Of a DNA stretch of 64,000 bases, positions 15,824 through 24,616 are shown one piece after another. Position numbers and translations under genes: made by a program. The notes beneath the pieces were generated by a model. That model ran no database searches. It was not told where the DNA came from and saw nothing but the letters and a program-made list of their open reading frames with translations. Source of the DNA: DAOUKH01 sp965207995. Its GTDB lineage: Bacteria > Chloroflexota > Dehalococcoidia > SHYB01. The DNA is taken from contig OZ242299.1 of NCBI GenBank assembly GCA_965207995.1, positions 992,001-1,056,000 on the forward strand, written 5' to 3'. Each line of letters begins with the position of its first letter. Within the stretch, counting starts at the first letter, position 1.

Positions 15824-17686
15824 TTGAAGCCGGCGGTTCGTCCTAACCCCATTGGATGGATTCTGCTGATCGCCGCGATCGCGATCATCTTGCTCATCCT
15901 GCTGCGCTCCCCGAGCTCCACCCCCGAGCTCGCACTCAGCGAAGTCGTGGAGATGGCCCAGGCCGGCGAAATCGCTACGATTCAGGTCGAGGGCGACAAG
16001 CTCACCGTCCTCACCGCCGGCGACCAGGAGTATGAATCGCGGAAGGAGTCCGGCGCCTCAGTCGTCGAGATCCTGCGCGAGGCCGGGGTCGAGACGGGCT
16101 CCAACGGCGTCGAGGTCATCGTCAAGAGCACCGGTTTCAACTTCGGCGGCCTCCTCATCTCTTTCCTCCCCCTCATCCTCTTCGGGGCGCTCCTCATTTA
16201 CCTCTTCCGCCGGACTCGCGGCAGCTTGAACCAGACGATGAACTTCAGCCGAAGCCAGGCGCGGCAAATCACCGAAGATAGGCCCACCATCACCTTCCAA
16301 GACGTCGCCGGCGTCGACGAGGCCAAGGTCGAGCTCGCCGAAATCGTCGAGTTCCTCAAGAACCCTGAGAAGTTCGCCAGGGTCGGCGCCCGGATTCCGC
16401 GGGGCGTGCTGCTCGTCGGCCCGCCGGGCACGGGCAAGACGCTCATCAGCAAGGCCGTTGCGGGGGAGGCGGGGGTCGCCTTCTTCTCCATCAGCGGAAG
16501 CGAGTTCGTCGAGATGTTCGTCGGCGTGGGTGCGAGCCGCGTCCGCGACCTCTTCCGCCGGGCCAAGGAAAACGCCCCGGCCATCCTCTTCGTCGACGAG
16601 ATCGATGCCGTGGGACGGCACCGCGGCGCGGGCGTGGGCGGCGGCAACGACGAGCGCGAGCAGACTCTCAACCAGATACTCGTCGAGATGGACGGCTTCG
16701 ATGAGCGCACCAACGTGATCGTCATCGCCGCCACCAACCGCCCCGACGTCCTCGACCCCGCCCTCCTCCGGCCCGGCCGCTTCGACCGCCGTGTCGTCCT
16801 CGATCTGCCCGACATCAAGGGCCGCGAGGCGATCCTCGGCGTGCACCTCAAAGGGAAGCCGCTCGACGAGACGGTCAGCGTGAACACCCTGGCGAAGCAG
16901 ACCGCCGGCTTCAGCGGCGCCGACCTCGCGAACCTGGTCAACGAGGCGGCCATCCTCGCCGCCCGCGAGAACAAGGACAGCATCGGCGGCGACGAGTTCG
17001 AGGAGTCCGTCGACCGCGTCATAGCCGGACCCGCGCGCAAGAGCCGCCGCGTCTCCGACAAGGAGAAGAAGGTCATCGCCTACCACGAGGCCGGCCACGC
17101 CATCGTCGCCGCCCATGTCCCCGGCGCCGACCCCGTGCACAAGGTCACCATCGTTGCCCGCGGCGCCGCCGGCGGCTACACCCGGATGCTCCCCGAGGAG
17201 GACCGCGGTCTCTACAGCAAGGGCCAGTTCGAGGCCCAGATGGCCGTGATGATGGGCGGCAAGACGGCGGAGGAGATCGTCTTCGGCGAGGTCACCACCG
17301 GCGCGTCCAACGACCTTCAGCAGGCCTCCAAGATCGCCCGCCGCATGGTCACCGAGTTCGGCATGAGCGAGAGCCTGGGCCCCCGCGCCTTCGACGAGAG
17401 CAGCATGGTCTTCCTCGGCAAGGAGCTCGCCCAGGGCCGCAACTACAGCGACGCCGTCGCCGAGGAGATCGACTCCGAGATCGGCAAGCTCCTCGAGAAG
17501 AGCAAGGCTACCGCCAAGCGCATCCTCACCGAGAACCGCGCCCGCCTCGACCGCCTCGCCAGCCGCCTCATCGAAGTCGAGACGCTCGACGGCGACCAGC
17601 TCACCAACCTCCTCGTCGGCGACGGGACGCAGCCCGCCCTCCCCATGGGCGACGACCCCGAACCCCTGCCCGCCGTCGGCGCCTAG
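15824..17686 (+). CDS. ftsH: ATP-dependent zinc metalloprotease FtsH
   Basis: A 620-residue membrane-bound AAA+ protease that extracts and degrades membrane and short-lived soluble proteins. Two membrane spans (about 12-28 and 110-127) frame the small outside domain. The AAA module has Walker A GPPGTGKT (about 200-207), Walker B ILFVDEID, and the second region of homology NRPDVLDPALLRPGRFDR with its arginine fingers. The zinc site is HEAGH (421-425) with the distant Asp in TGASNDLQQA. Length matches the family. The start is a TTG eight bases after GAGGAGG; no in-frame ATG lies before the first membrane span. A TACAAT at 15741-15746 may be its -10 box. Confidence 0.96.
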   Translation: MKPAVRPNPIGWILLIAAIAIILLILLRSPSSTPELALSEVVEMAQAGEIATIQVEGDKLTVLTAGDQEYESRKESGASVVEILREAGVETGSNGVEVIVKSTGFNFGGLLISFLPLILFGALLIYLFRRTRGSLNQTMNFSRSQARQITEDRPTITFQDVAGVDEAKVELAEIVEFLKNPEKFARVGARIPRGVLLVGPPGTGKTLISKAVAGEAGVAFFSISGSEFVEMFVGVGASRVRDLFRRAKENAPAILFVDEIDAVGRHRGAGVGGGNDEREQTLNQILVEMDGFDERTNVIVIAATNRPDVLDPALLRPGRFDRRVVLDLPDIKGREAILGVHLKGKPLDETVSVNTLAKQTAGFSGADLANLVNEAAILAARENKDSIGGDEFEESVDRVIAGPARKSRRVSDKEKKVIAYHEAGHAIVAAHVPGADPVHKVTIVARGAAGGYTRMLPEEDRGLYSKGQFEAQMAVMMGGKTAEEIVFGEVTTGASNDLQQASKIARRMVTEFGMSESLGPRAFDESSMVFLGKELAQGRNYSDAVAEEIDSEIGKLLEKSKATAKRILTENRARLDRLASRLIEVETLDGDQLTNLLVGDGTQPALPMGDDPEPLPAVGA

Positions 17687-17790
17687 CCCGCCGAGCGACA
17701 CTCGCCGCTCCCTACACCTGCCGCCCGGTGCTATAGTCGCCGCGAGAGCGGAGCCGCGGCCGCTGAGGCCGTGCCCCGGCGCGGTGCGAC

Positions 17791-18885
17791 ATGACCAGCC
17801 CATCGCCGCAGCCATCGACGGCGCCTCAGCCGTGGCCGAGCGTCATCATTCACGCCGACCTCGACGCCTTCTACGCCTCGGTCGAGCAGTTGGACAACCC
17901 CGACCTGCGGGGCAAGCCGGTACTCGTGGGCGGCTCGCCCGAGCGGCGGGGCGTCGTCGCGGCCTGCTCCTACGAGGCCCGCGCCTTCGGCGTCCACTCC
18001 GCCATGCCGATGCGGACCGCGGTGGCCCGCTGCCCCCGCGCCGTCGTCGTCACGCCGCGGTTCGACCGCTATGCGGAGGTCTCCCGCCACGTCATGGGTA
18101 TCTTCCGCACCACCGCTTCGGTCGTCGAGCCCGCCTCGCTCGACGAGGCCTACCTCGACGTCACCGCCGCGGCGCGCCGCTCCTCGCCCCGCGCCGTCGC
18201 CGAGGGCCTGAAGGCCGAGGTCAAACGCGTCACGGGGCTCAACGTCTCCATCGGTCTCGCTCCCTCCAAGTCCGTGGCCAAGATCGCCAGCGACATGGAC
18301 AAGCCGGACGGCCTCCGCGTCGTGCCGCCCGGCGCCGAGCCGGCCTTCCTCGCTCCGCTCCCTACCCGCAAGCTCCCCGGAATCGGCCCGAAGACCAGCA
18401 AGCTACTCGAAGATGAGGGCATAGCGACCCTCGGCGAGCTCGCCGCCAAGTCCGACGATTGGGCCCAGCGGCGGTTGGGTCGGCGCGGCCCCGAACTAGT
18501 GCGTCACGCCCGTGGCGAGGACTCCCGCAAGGTCGCTCCGCGCTCGGGCGCGAAGTCGGTCAGCGCCGAGACCACCTTCGAGGCCGACCTCGAAGACGCC
18601 GACGCCCTGCTCGCCGCCGCCGACCGCCTCAGCCGCCGGGTCGGCGATCGTCTCCAGAAGCAAGACCACTGGGGGAGGACCGTCACCATCAAGCTGCGCC
18701 TCGCCGACTTCACCACGTTCACCCGGAGCGCCACCCGTCCCGCCCCCATCGGCGGGCCCGACGACCTCGCGGCCACCGCCCGAGAGCTGCTCCGCCGCGA
18801 GATCGCCCCCGGCCGCCGCTTCCGCCTCCTCGGCGTCGGCGTCTCCGGCTTCCCCACCGGCGACCAGCAGCTCAGTCTGCTGTAG
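17791..18885 (+). CDS. dinB: DNA polymerase IV (Y-family)
   Basis: A 364-residue translesion polymerase. The catalytic set is present: HADLDAFYASVEQ (first Asp plus steric-gate Phe), YEARAFGVHSAMP, the SLDEAYLDVT motif with paired acids, GLAPSKSVAKIASDMDKPDG, the helix-hairpin-helix LPGIGPKTSKLLEDEGI and a little-finger domain (SVSAETTFEADLED). It ends QQLSLL, and a QxxLSLF-like end of this kind is the usual beta-clamp binding tail. A TATAGT box lies about 50 bases upstream. No LexA-type palindrome was found in front of it, so SOS control is not supported at this locus. Confidence 0.95.
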   Translation: MTSPSPQPSTAPQPWPSVIIHADLDAFYASVEQLDNPDLRGKPVLVGGSPERRGVVAACSYEARAFGVHSAMPMRTAVARCPRAVVVTPRFDRYAEVSRHVMGIFRTTASVVEPASLDEAYLDVTAAARRSSPRAVAEGLKAEVKRVTGLNVSIGLAPSKSVAKIASDMDKPDGLRVVPPGAEPAFLAPLPTRKLPGIGPKTSKLLEDEGIATLGELAAKSDDWAQRRLGRRGPELVRHARGEDSRKVAPRSGAKSVSAETTFEADLEDADALLAAADRLSRRVGDRLQKQDHWGRTVTIKLRLADFTTFTRSATRPAPIGGPDDLAATARELLRREIAPGRRFRLLGVGVSGFPTGDQQLSLL

Positions 18886-18959
18886 GCGGACGTGGGCCGA
18901 GTCGACGTGCTACATTGTCGGCAGTGTCAGAGGTTGCCCCGCGGCCGCAAGGTTGGCCG

Positions 18960-19526
18960 ATGTTCAAACTGATAGCTCCGCGAGACTTGGCCCCGATCCC
19001 TGCCGTCGCCGCGACGGCCTTCGTGGTCTTGGCCATTTTCGCCTGGACGGAGCGGACGGTCATCGTCGACCCGGACGGGATGTCCGTTCCCTATTGGCCC
19101 TGGAAGCTGTGGCAAATCGGCCCGCTGCTGATGGGGTTGGGCGGCGTCTGGTGGCTCTGGTCGAGCACGCGCCGCGTCCCCTGGCTGCGAAGCCTGGCAC
19201 TGGGAGCCTTGGGTCTGGTGGTGCTCGCCAACGCGTACACCGGCCTGTTCGGCGACCATTGGGGCGACGTCTGGCGCACCGTCAACCCGTTGTTCATCGG
19301 GTCCTCCGCCGTGGCGGCGGCGGCCTTTTGGCGTCACGGAGGCGAGGCGGGACGCGTGGTCGCCGTGGTTTCGGTGGGTTTGGGCGCCTTCCTCTTCGTA
19401 AACGCCTACTTCGTCAACAACGGCGTCCTCTGGCAGGTGCTGGACCCCGTTCGGATGCTGACGGCACTGGCCTGGGCGGCCGTCGCCGGCCAGGTCAACG
19501 TCGCGACGTCAGAAAGCGCGGGCTGA
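18960..19526 (+). CDS. Hypothetical membrane protein with about five spans
   Basis: A 188-residue protein dominated by hydrophobic segments: PAVAATAFVVLAIFAW, WQIGPLLMGLGGVWWLW, SLALGALGLVVLANAYTGLF, VNPLFIGSSAVAAAAFW, VVAVVSVGLGAFLFVNAYFV and MLTALAWAAVAGQV, so five or six spans. No family recognised. Aromatic residues cluster at span ends (WRTV, YWPWKLWQ). The start is the ATG of MFKLIAP; ribosome-site support is weak and GTG or TTG codons 12-15 residues upstream in the same frame are alternatives. It follows dinB by 74 bases on the same strand. Confidence 0.7.
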   Translation: MFKLIAPRDLAPIPAVAATAFVVLAIFAWTERTVIVDPDGMSVPYWPWKLWQIGPLLMGLGGVWWLWSSTRRVPWLRSLALGALGLVVLANAYTGLFGDHWGDVWRTVNPLFIGSSAVAAAAFWRHGGEAGRVVAVVSVGLGAFLFVNAYFVNNGVLWQVLDPVRMLTALAWAAVAGQVNVATSESAG

Positions 19527-19546
19527 TCGGGTGCGGGGGTTGCGCC

Positions 19547-20197
19547 CTACGCGCCGCCTCCCGCCGCCCTGATCTCCTCGACCACGCCGATGAGCGCCGA
19601 GAAGTTTGCCGCCGACCTAACCCCCGGCGGCGGCTCGGCGACTCCGGGCCCGAACAGCACGCCGTGCATGCCCTTCTCCGCCGACGCCAACACGTTGGGG
19701 AGCTTGTCGTCGACGAAGACGTGCGCCGCGGAACCGGACGTTGCGAGGAAGGCGTCGTAGATGGCCGCGTCCGGCTTCCGGTGCCCAACATCGCCGCTGA
19801 TGGTCCACGACCCGATGGAGTCGTTGAGGCCAAAGTGCGCCGCCCGCATGGCCGCCCATTCACCGAGGTCGTTCGAGATGCAGGCCACCCGCAGACCGGT
19901 GTCCTCGCACCAGCCGAGGAACTCAAGGAGGCCGTCGGTCAGGGTGTAACGGGACATCAGCCGCCGGTTCAGTAGCTCAGGGTCTTCGGCGACTCCCCAG
20001 CGTCTCCACAGCTCCGCCGAGCCGATAACCCCCAGCGACGCCTCGTTGTAGATGCCGACGATCTCGGCATCGGTCTTGGTGCACCCCAGATCGCGGAGGA
20101 GCGGGATCGCCAGGTCGTCGAGGTCTTCGCCCGGCTGGTAGATCACCCCCATGGCGTCCAGGACGACCATGAGGTCCGGCGTCGGGGGAGGCGTCAC
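19547..20197 (-). CDS. HAD-superfamily hydrolase
   Basis: A 216-residue haloacid-dehalogenase-like hydrolase. Motif I is VVLDAMGVIY with the nucleophile D14; the usual second Asp two residues later is Met, so a simple phosphatase mechanism is not assured. Motif II is ISND, motif III the Lys of HRKPDAAIY, motif IV HVFVDDK. The alpha-helical cap between residues 20 and 85 is of the C1 type. Substrate unknown. GTG start; the last four bases of the upstream VOC gene (GTGA) form the overlap, so the two are translationally coupled. Confidence 0.85.
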   Translation of the reverse strand: MTPPPTPDLMVVLDAMGVIYQPGEDLDDLAIPLLRDLGCTKTDAEIVGIYNEASLGVIGSAELWRRWGVAEDPELLNRRLMSRYTLTDGLLEFLGWCEDTGLRVACISNDLGEWAAMRAAHFGLNDSIGSWTISGDVGHRKPDAAIYDAFLATSGSAAHVFVDDKLPNVLASAEKGMHGVLFGPGVAEPPPGVRSAANFSALIGVVEEIRAAGGGA

Positions 20198-21087
20198 ACG
20201 CCCTCGTTCCGTAGGTCGCGCTGGGTGAAGCCGAGGACGGCGCCCCAGGCATCTTCCCGGTCGATGACGATCGTGTCAGGGCCGTCCGGCTCGAAGCGCA
20301 CGTTCTTCGACCGCAGGAAGTCCGCCGCTTGCCGGACGTCCTTGACCTTGAAGGTGACCGAGTAGAGCGTCTCGCCCGACCGCTCCAGCTCCCGTCCCTC
20401 CGCGCTGGAGCCCGACAGCGGTTCGGCGGCCTCCATGATGGAGACGTCGCCCAGGGCGAAGTAGCCGCTCCGCTTCCGCCCGGCCGTCTCCTCTTCGAGA
20501 AGGAGCTTCCCTCCGAGGGTGCCTTCATAGAGGCCCTTCGCTTTCGCCAAGTCCCTGACGACGGTTGTGAAGTGGGAGACTCGTTCGATGCCGAGGGGGT
20601 GCTCGTCGCGCCAGAAGGCAGTCGACCAGCCGGGCTTGAGCCGGGGGTCGAGGTCCTTGCTGAGTCCTCCGAATGGGGCGAACTCGAGGATGCCGTAGGT
20701 GTCCTTGGGGTGGGTCCAGACCGCCCGGCCCGGGCGGGGCGCGTCTAGGCGGTCGCCGCCGGTGCTGTACATCCGCACGTCGTGCTCGGTGAGCGTTCGA
20801 AAGGCCTCGTCGACGCTGTCCACGAACCAAGCCACGGAGTGCAGGCGCTGCCCGAACCTCGCGTGGAACCGGCCCAGCGCCGACTGCTCCGCGCCGGGCA
20901 CCTTCGCCGGCGACACCGGCTCCATGACGAAGTCGCCGATGGCCAGCAGGGATGCGTCCCGCATCGCCTCCGCCATGTAGCCGCGATAGTAGCGAATCGG
21001 GGCGAAGACCTCGTCGTACCAAGCGTCGGCGGCGTCGAGGTCGCTCACCACATGCACGACGTGGTAGACCATGCCGATCTTGAACAC
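20194..21087 (-). CDS. VOC/glyoxalase-family protein with two domains
   Basis: A 297-residue protein built from two vicinal-oxygen-chelate domains: residues 1-140 (MVYHVVHVVSDLDAADAWYDEVF ... GILEFAPFG) and about 160-290 (GIERVSHFTTVVRDLAKAKGLYEGTLGGKLL ... AVLGFTQRD). Metal-ligand candidates are the first-strand His residues and the Glu of ILEF. Members include glyoxalase I, extradiol dioxygenases and bleomycin-resistance proteins; the reaction cannot be assigned. GTG start preceded by AGGAGG. It is coupled by a four-base overlap to the HAD gene and lies just downstream of the tRNA-Asn gene on the same strand. Confidence 0.85.
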   Translation of the reverse strand: MFKIGMVYHVVHVVSDLDAADAWYDEVFAPIRYYRGYMAEAMRDASLLAIGDFVMEPVSPAKVPGAEQSALGRFHARFGQRLHSVAWFVDSVDEAFRTLTEHDVRMYSTGGDRLDAPRPGRAVWTHPKDTYGILEFAPFGGLSKDLDPRLKPGWSTAFWRDEHPLGIERVSHFTTVVRDLAKAKGLYEGTLGGKLLLEEETAGRKRSGYFALGDVSIMEAAEPLSGSSAEGRELERSGETLYSVTFKVKDVRQAADFLRSKNVRFEPDGPDTIVIDREDAWGAVLGFTQRDLRNEGV

Positions 21088-21112
21088 GTCAGCCTCCTAG
21101 GCGGGGGCGTGG

Positions 21113-21185
21113 CTCCCGGAGCAGGACTCGAACCTGCGACCAATCGGTTAACAGCCGACCGCTCTACCAACTGAGCTATCCGGGA
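21113..21185 (-). tRNA. tRNA-Asn (anticodon GUU)
   Basis: A 73-base cloverleaf: acceptor stem TCCCGGA/TCCGGGA, D loop with AGTTGGTAGAG, anticodon GTT in loop CTGTTAA (plus-strand 21150-21152), T loop GGTTCGAGTCC and discriminator G. CCA is not encoded. No integrase or att-like direct repeat is next to it. Confidence 0.97.
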
Positions 21186-21232
21186 GCGTGGCGGCCGGCC
21201 CCGGGGCCGGCGCGTTGGGCGGGGCCATCTGA

Positions 21233-21238
21233 ATTATA
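21233..21238 (-). promoter_or_regulatory. -10 box for tRNA-Asn
   Basis: TATAAT on the minus strand, with the expected start about 40 bases ahead of the tRNA. A GC dyad (CCGGCCCCGGGGCCGG, 21194-21209) lies between, probably in the 5' leader of the precursor. Confidence 0.6.
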
Positions 21239-21252
21239 GCAAAGGCCCCCGG

Positions 21253-22599
21253 CTACTTGCCGATGCAGAACTGGCTGAAGATGCGGTCGAGGAGGTCCTC
21301 GCTCACGTCTTCGCCCGTGATCTCGCCGAGGGCGCCGAGGGCGGCGGCGAGGTCGATGGTCACGAAGTCCTCGGGGGCGCCTTCCGCCAGCGCGCTGCCC
21401 GCCGCCCGGGTGTGCGCCAGGGCGCGCTCGAGCGCGTCCTTGTGGCGCGCGTTGGTGATGAGCACGTCGTCCGGCGTGACGACCTTGCCGCCGAGGGCGG
21501 CATCGGCCATGGCGCGGTGGAGATCGGCCATCCCCTCGCCGGTGAGCGCCGAGAAGCGCACCGCCTGCGGGCCAAGCTCGGCGAGGTCGGCGGCCGCGGG
21601 GAGGTCGGCCTTGTTGGCGACGACCACCACCGGCTTGCCGTTGGCGGAGCCCGCGATCCGCAGGTCTTCCTCGGTTAGAGGGCGGCTCGCATCGACCACT
21701 GCCAGCAGCAAGTCAGCCCGCTCCGCCGCGGCGTGGCTCCGCTCTATTCCCATCCGCTCGACGCGTCCCCGCGCGCCGTGCATCCCCGCGGTGTCGATCA
21801 GGCGGAAGGGGATGCCTTCGACACGCGCGACCTCTTCGACGGTGTCGCGGGTCGTGCCGGGGACGTTGGTGACGATGGCCCGCTCCTCGCCGAGCAGCCG
21901 GTTGAGCAGGCTCGACTTCCCCACGTTCGGCCGTCCCACAATCGCCGTCGTCACGCCGTGGCGGTAGACCATGCCCGCGTCCGCCATATCGAGCAGGCAG
22001 GCGATGCGCGCCTCGGCTTCCTCCACAATGCGGGCCGGCGCGATCTCGATTTGCGTCTCCACCTCGTCTTCCGGAAAGTCGATGCAGGCCGTCAGGTACG
22101 CCTGTAGATGCAGCAGCCGTTCCCGCACCTCGCGAATCGGCTCGGAGAGTCGCCCGCGCAGCCCGGCGACGGCGTGGCGCAGACCGGCGTCGCTCCGCGC
22201 CTCGATGACGCCGAGCACGGACTCGGCCTGCGCCAGGTCGATCCGCCCGTTGAGGAAAGCGCGGAGGGTGAACTCGCCGGGGTTGGCGGGCCGCGCCCCC
22301 GCCCCGATCGCGAGCGCGACGATGCGCTCCAGGGCCACGGGGCTCCCGTGGCAGGTGATCTCGGCGGTATCCTCGCGGGTGTAGGTGCGCGGCGCGGTCA
22401 TGGCAACGGCGACCGCCTCGTCCACCACCGACCCATCGCTGGGGTCGCGGACGCGCCCCACGCAGGCCATGCGGTCCTCGACGGCGCCGTCGAAGAGCTC
22501 CCGCAGGATCCGGTGCGCGTCGGGCCCGCTCAGCCGCACGATGCCGAGGGCGGCCTCCCCCGGCGCCGTCGCCACCGCCACGATCGTGTCGTCGTACAT
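21253..22599 (-). CDS. mnmE: tRNA modification GTPase MnmE
   Basis: A 448-residue enzyme that, with MnmG, builds the aminomethyl-type group on U34 of tRNAs. Seen: the formyl-THF-binding N-domain (DTIVAVATAPGEAALGIVRLSG), the helical domain, the inserted G-domain (GRPNVGKSSLLNRL, NVPGTTRDTVEE, DTAGMH, NKAD) and the obligatory C-terminal FCIGK, whose Cys is catalytic. The start at MYDDTIV is chosen because TATAAT lies six bases before that ATG, so transcription should begin on the A of the start codon. A longer frame upstream is repeat sequence. mnmG is not in the window. Confidence 0.96.
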   Translation of the reverse strand: MYDDTIVAVATAPGEAALGIVRLSGPDAHRILRELFDGAVEDRMACVGRVRDPSDGSVVDEAVAVAMTAPRTYTREDTAEITCHGSPVALERIVALAIGAGARPANPGEFTLRAFLNGRIDLAQAESVLGVIEARSDAGLRHAVAGLRGRLSEPIREVRERLLHLQAYLTACIDFPEDEVETQIEIAPARIVEEAEARIACLLDMADAGMVYRHGVTTAIVGRPNVGKSSLLNRLLGEERAIVTNVPGTTRDTVEEVARVEGIPFRLIDTAGMHGARGRVERMGIERSHAAAERADLLLAVVDASRPLTEEDLRIAGSANGKPVVVVANKADLPAAADLAELGPQAVRFSALTGEGMADLHRAMADAALGGKVVTPDDVLITNARHKDALERALAHTRAAGSALAEGAPEDFVTIDLAAALGALGEITGEDVSEDLLDRIFSQFCIGK

Positions 22600-22605
22600 G
22601 GCGGC

Positions 22606-22611
22606 ATTATA
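22606..22611 (-). promoter_or_regulatory. -10 box giving a leaderless mnmE mRNA
   Basis: TATAAT-GCCGCC-ATG: the six-base gap puts the normal start of transcription on the A of the mnmE ATG. No -35 match stands out. Confidence 0.65.
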
Positions 22612-22640
22612 GGGTCGCCCTGCCTCTCGACGGAGCCTGC

Positions 22641-22870
22641 CTCCGTAGGGGCGATTCACGAATCGCCCTCCCTAAACCTCTCCACCTCTAGAGACCCTTG
22701 CACAACGCTCGCCGATGGTTGGGAAACGGGCGGAGCGGGGACGGTTCTTCCCTCTCCCCCTCTGGGGGAGATTTGAGAGAGGGCACGCGCCGCCAGGCGC
22801 GTCGGAGGCGTGGGGCCGGGAGGTCTTACCTCTTCTCCCCACGGGAGAAGATTGAGATGAGGGGCCCCCT
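22641..22870. repeat. Cluster of intergenic repeats (families C, A, B)
   Basis: The 328-base gap between mnmE and plsC contains family C at 22641-22670 (GATTCACGAATC core), family A at 22751-22810 and family B at 22829-22870 (CTTCTCCCCACGGGAGAAG then ATTGAGATGAGGGGCCC). Nothing else is recognised in it. Confidence 0.88.
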
Positions 22871-22927
22871 CACAACCACCACAGGTCATCGAACCCCGCT
22901 GCTCTCGAGACGCCCGGCCCGTTCCCT

Positions 22928-23608
22928 TCAGGAAAGGGATTCCCTTTCGGCTCCGACCTTGAGCCGGTAGTGCCCTCGATACGACTCAGGCAGCAAGTCG
23001 GCGACACGCTGCATCATCATGTCGGCCAAGGACTGACGTTGCTCCCTGTCCAGTGTTCCTTCGATGACGGGGAGAGAAAACGGCGCACCAATGACGACCC
23101 GGATCACGGGGCGCTCCCAGAGGATGGTCCGCCACCGGAATTTATCCGTCCCTGTGACCGCGACGGGGAGAATCGGCGCGTTGGACCGCACGGCGAGCAG
23201 GGCGGCGCCGGGCCTGGCCCGCGCCATGCCCCCGCTCCGTGAGCGCGTGCCCTCGGGGAACATCCCCACGACGTGGTCGGTGGAGAGCAGGTCCAGGACC
23301 GCGCCGATCGTCTCGCGGTTGGCAAGGCCCGTCCGGTCGAGGGGTATGGCGCCGAAGTTCTTGGCCAGGAAGCCCGCCAGAGGATGGTCCGTGATCTCGG
23401 TCTTGGCGAGGTAGTGGGTCTTTCGGCCCACGGAGGCGGGCACCAGGCCGGTGTCGGAGTAGTGGAGGTGGTTCGAGATGACGATCAGAGGTCCATGGGG
23501 CGGCACGTTCTCCCTGCCGACCAACGTGAAGCGCGTCAACAGGCGGAAGACGAGCATGGTGAACCCGATCAGGAAGCCGTAGTGGAGGCGTTGGTAGAGT
23601 CGGATCAT
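22928..23608 (-). CDS. 1-acyl-sn-glycerol-3-phosphate acyltransferase (PlsC family)
   Basis: A 226-residue membrane-associated acyltransferase that would make phosphatidic acid from lysophosphatidate. An N-terminal hydrophobic helix (YGFLIGFTMLVFRLLTRF) is followed by NHLHYSD (the NHx4D variant, about 46-52), the AIPLDRTG box, the substrate motif FPEGTRSRSG and the late PILPVAVTG. The length is normal. It overlaps the upstream cmk gene by four bases (ATGA), a pairing common in Firmicutes and Chloroflexota. Together with plsY and gpsA at 30-32 kb it supplies most of the glycerolipid entry steps. Confidence 0.92.
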   Translation of the reverse strand: MIRLYQRLHYGFLIGFTMLVFRLLTRFTLVGRENVPPHGPLIVISNHLHYSDTGLVPASVGRKTHYLAKTEITDHPLAGFLAKNFGAIPLDRTGLANRETIGAVLDLLSTDHVVGMFPEGTRSRSGGMARARPGAALLAVRSNAPILPVAVTGTDKFRWRTILWERPVIRVVIGAPFSLPVIEGTLDREQRQSLADMMMQRVADLLPESYRGHYRLKVGAERESLS

Positions 23609-24315
23609 GGGCCCGCCGCGATCCGGCCCTCGGCAATGCGCACGATCTCGTCCACGACGTCCCCGACGCCGAGGCTCGTGGTGTCGATGCGGCAGGCGTC
23701 GGCGGCGGCGGTGAGGGGGGACAGGTCCCGGCCGCTGTCGAGGCCGTCGCGCCGGACGAGGTCGGCGAGTACGTCTTCATAGGACACGGACTCGCCTCGA
23801 TCGCGGCGCTCCTCGAACCGGCGGCGGGCGCGCTCTTCCGGCGAGGCGTCCAGGTAGATCTTCAGCGGGGCGTCTGGCAGCACGACAGTGCCGATGTCCC
23901 GCCCCACCATCACCACCCGCCCTTCGTCGGCGAAACGACGCTGGAGCGCGACGAGCTCGCGGCGCACGCCGCCGACCGCCGACACCCGCGATACGGCGCG
24001 GTCGACTTCGGGCCGCGTGATTGCCTCGTTGAGATCACGGTCGCCCGCGTAGATCGTCGGCGGTGCCCCCTGTCCGGGCCCCGGCCTCAGGTCGAGGCCG
24101 GCCCCTCTCGTGAGGACTGCAAGCGCCTCGTCGTCTTCCGTGTCCACGCCCGCCTCCAGTGCCAGCACCGTCACCGCCCGGTACATGATGCCGGTATCGA
24201 CAAAGCGGTAGCCCAGGCACTCGGCGAGCGCCCGCCCCACCGTCGTCTTTCCCACGGCCCCGGGGCCATCGACGGCGATGACGCCGACGGCGGCATGCTC
24301 TTGCGGCGAGTCCAT
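23605..24315 (-). CDS. cmk: Cytidylate kinase
   Basis: A 236-residue NMP kinase that phosphorylates CMP and dCMP. The P-loop is DGPGAVGKTT, followed by the conserved YRFVDTGIMYRAVT, the NMP-binding VSAVGGVRRELVALQR, GRDIGTVVLPDAPLKIYLDASPEERARRR and the lid segment RDGLDSGRDLSPL. The start used is MDSPQ. A longer start nine bases upstream would overlap the TATAAT box and could not be on an mRNA made from it. Translationally coupled to the plsC-type gene by a four-base overlap. Confidence 0.95.
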   Translation of the reverse strand: MDSPQEHAAVGVIAVDGPGAVGKTTVGRALAECLGYRFVDTGIMYRAVTVLALEAGVDTEDDEALAVLTRGAGLDLRPGPGQGAPPTIYAGDRDLNEAITRPEVDRAVSRVSAVGGVRRELVALQRRFADEGRVVMVGRDIGTVVLPDAPLKIYLDASPEERARRRFEERRDRGESVSYEDVLADLVRRDGLDSGRDLSPLTAAADACRIDTTSLGVGDVVDEIVRIAEGRIAAGP

Positions 24316-24322
24316 GGGCGCC

Positions 24323-24328
24323 ATTATA
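24323..24328 (-). promoter_or_regulatory. -10 box giving a leaderless cmk mRNA
   Basis: TATAAT followed by seven bases and then the cmk ATG, so the mRNA should begin at or one base from the start codon. The box also contains the alternative upstream ATG, which argues against its use. Confidence 0.6.
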
Positions 24329-24424
24329 GGGAAGCCCTCGACCGGCACAGGGGGGCGCGATGGGCCCCTACCCTCTCTCCCCACAGAGACCGTTGGGTAA
24401 CCGGCGCTGCCAGCAGCGAATCAT

Positions 24425-24494
24425 CCCTGTAGAGGCGACCCTTGTGGTCGCCCGTCCCCTCCCCTGTAGGGGCGATTCGCGAATCGCCCGTTCC
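24425..24494 (+). repeat. Two tandem family C repeats
   Basis: Two neighbouring copies with different stems: 24425-24459 with GACCCTTGTGGTC and 24461-24494 with GATTCGCGAATC, both framed by TGTAG(G/A)GGC and GCCCGT. They occupy much of the 301-base gap before the orphan antitoxin gene; nothing else is recognised there. Confidence 0.88.
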
Positions 24495-24616
24495 TATCCC
24501 CCGAACGACCTCACGGGGGCAGGCACTGCCCGTCGCCAGGCCCCTCTCTTCAATCAAGGCCGGCGGAGTAGCCACTTGCGCTTGCGTAGCGCTCTTGTTA
24601 ATCCGATGATGCTTGC

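Noticed and set aside
17700..17790. SOS box in front of dinB
   Set aside because: No GAAC-N4-GTTC dyad or close variant was found between ftsH and dinB.
21113..21185. tRNA-Asn as an attachment site of an integrated element
   Set aside because: No copy of the tRNA 3' end was found elsewhere in the window, and flanking genes look chromosomal.
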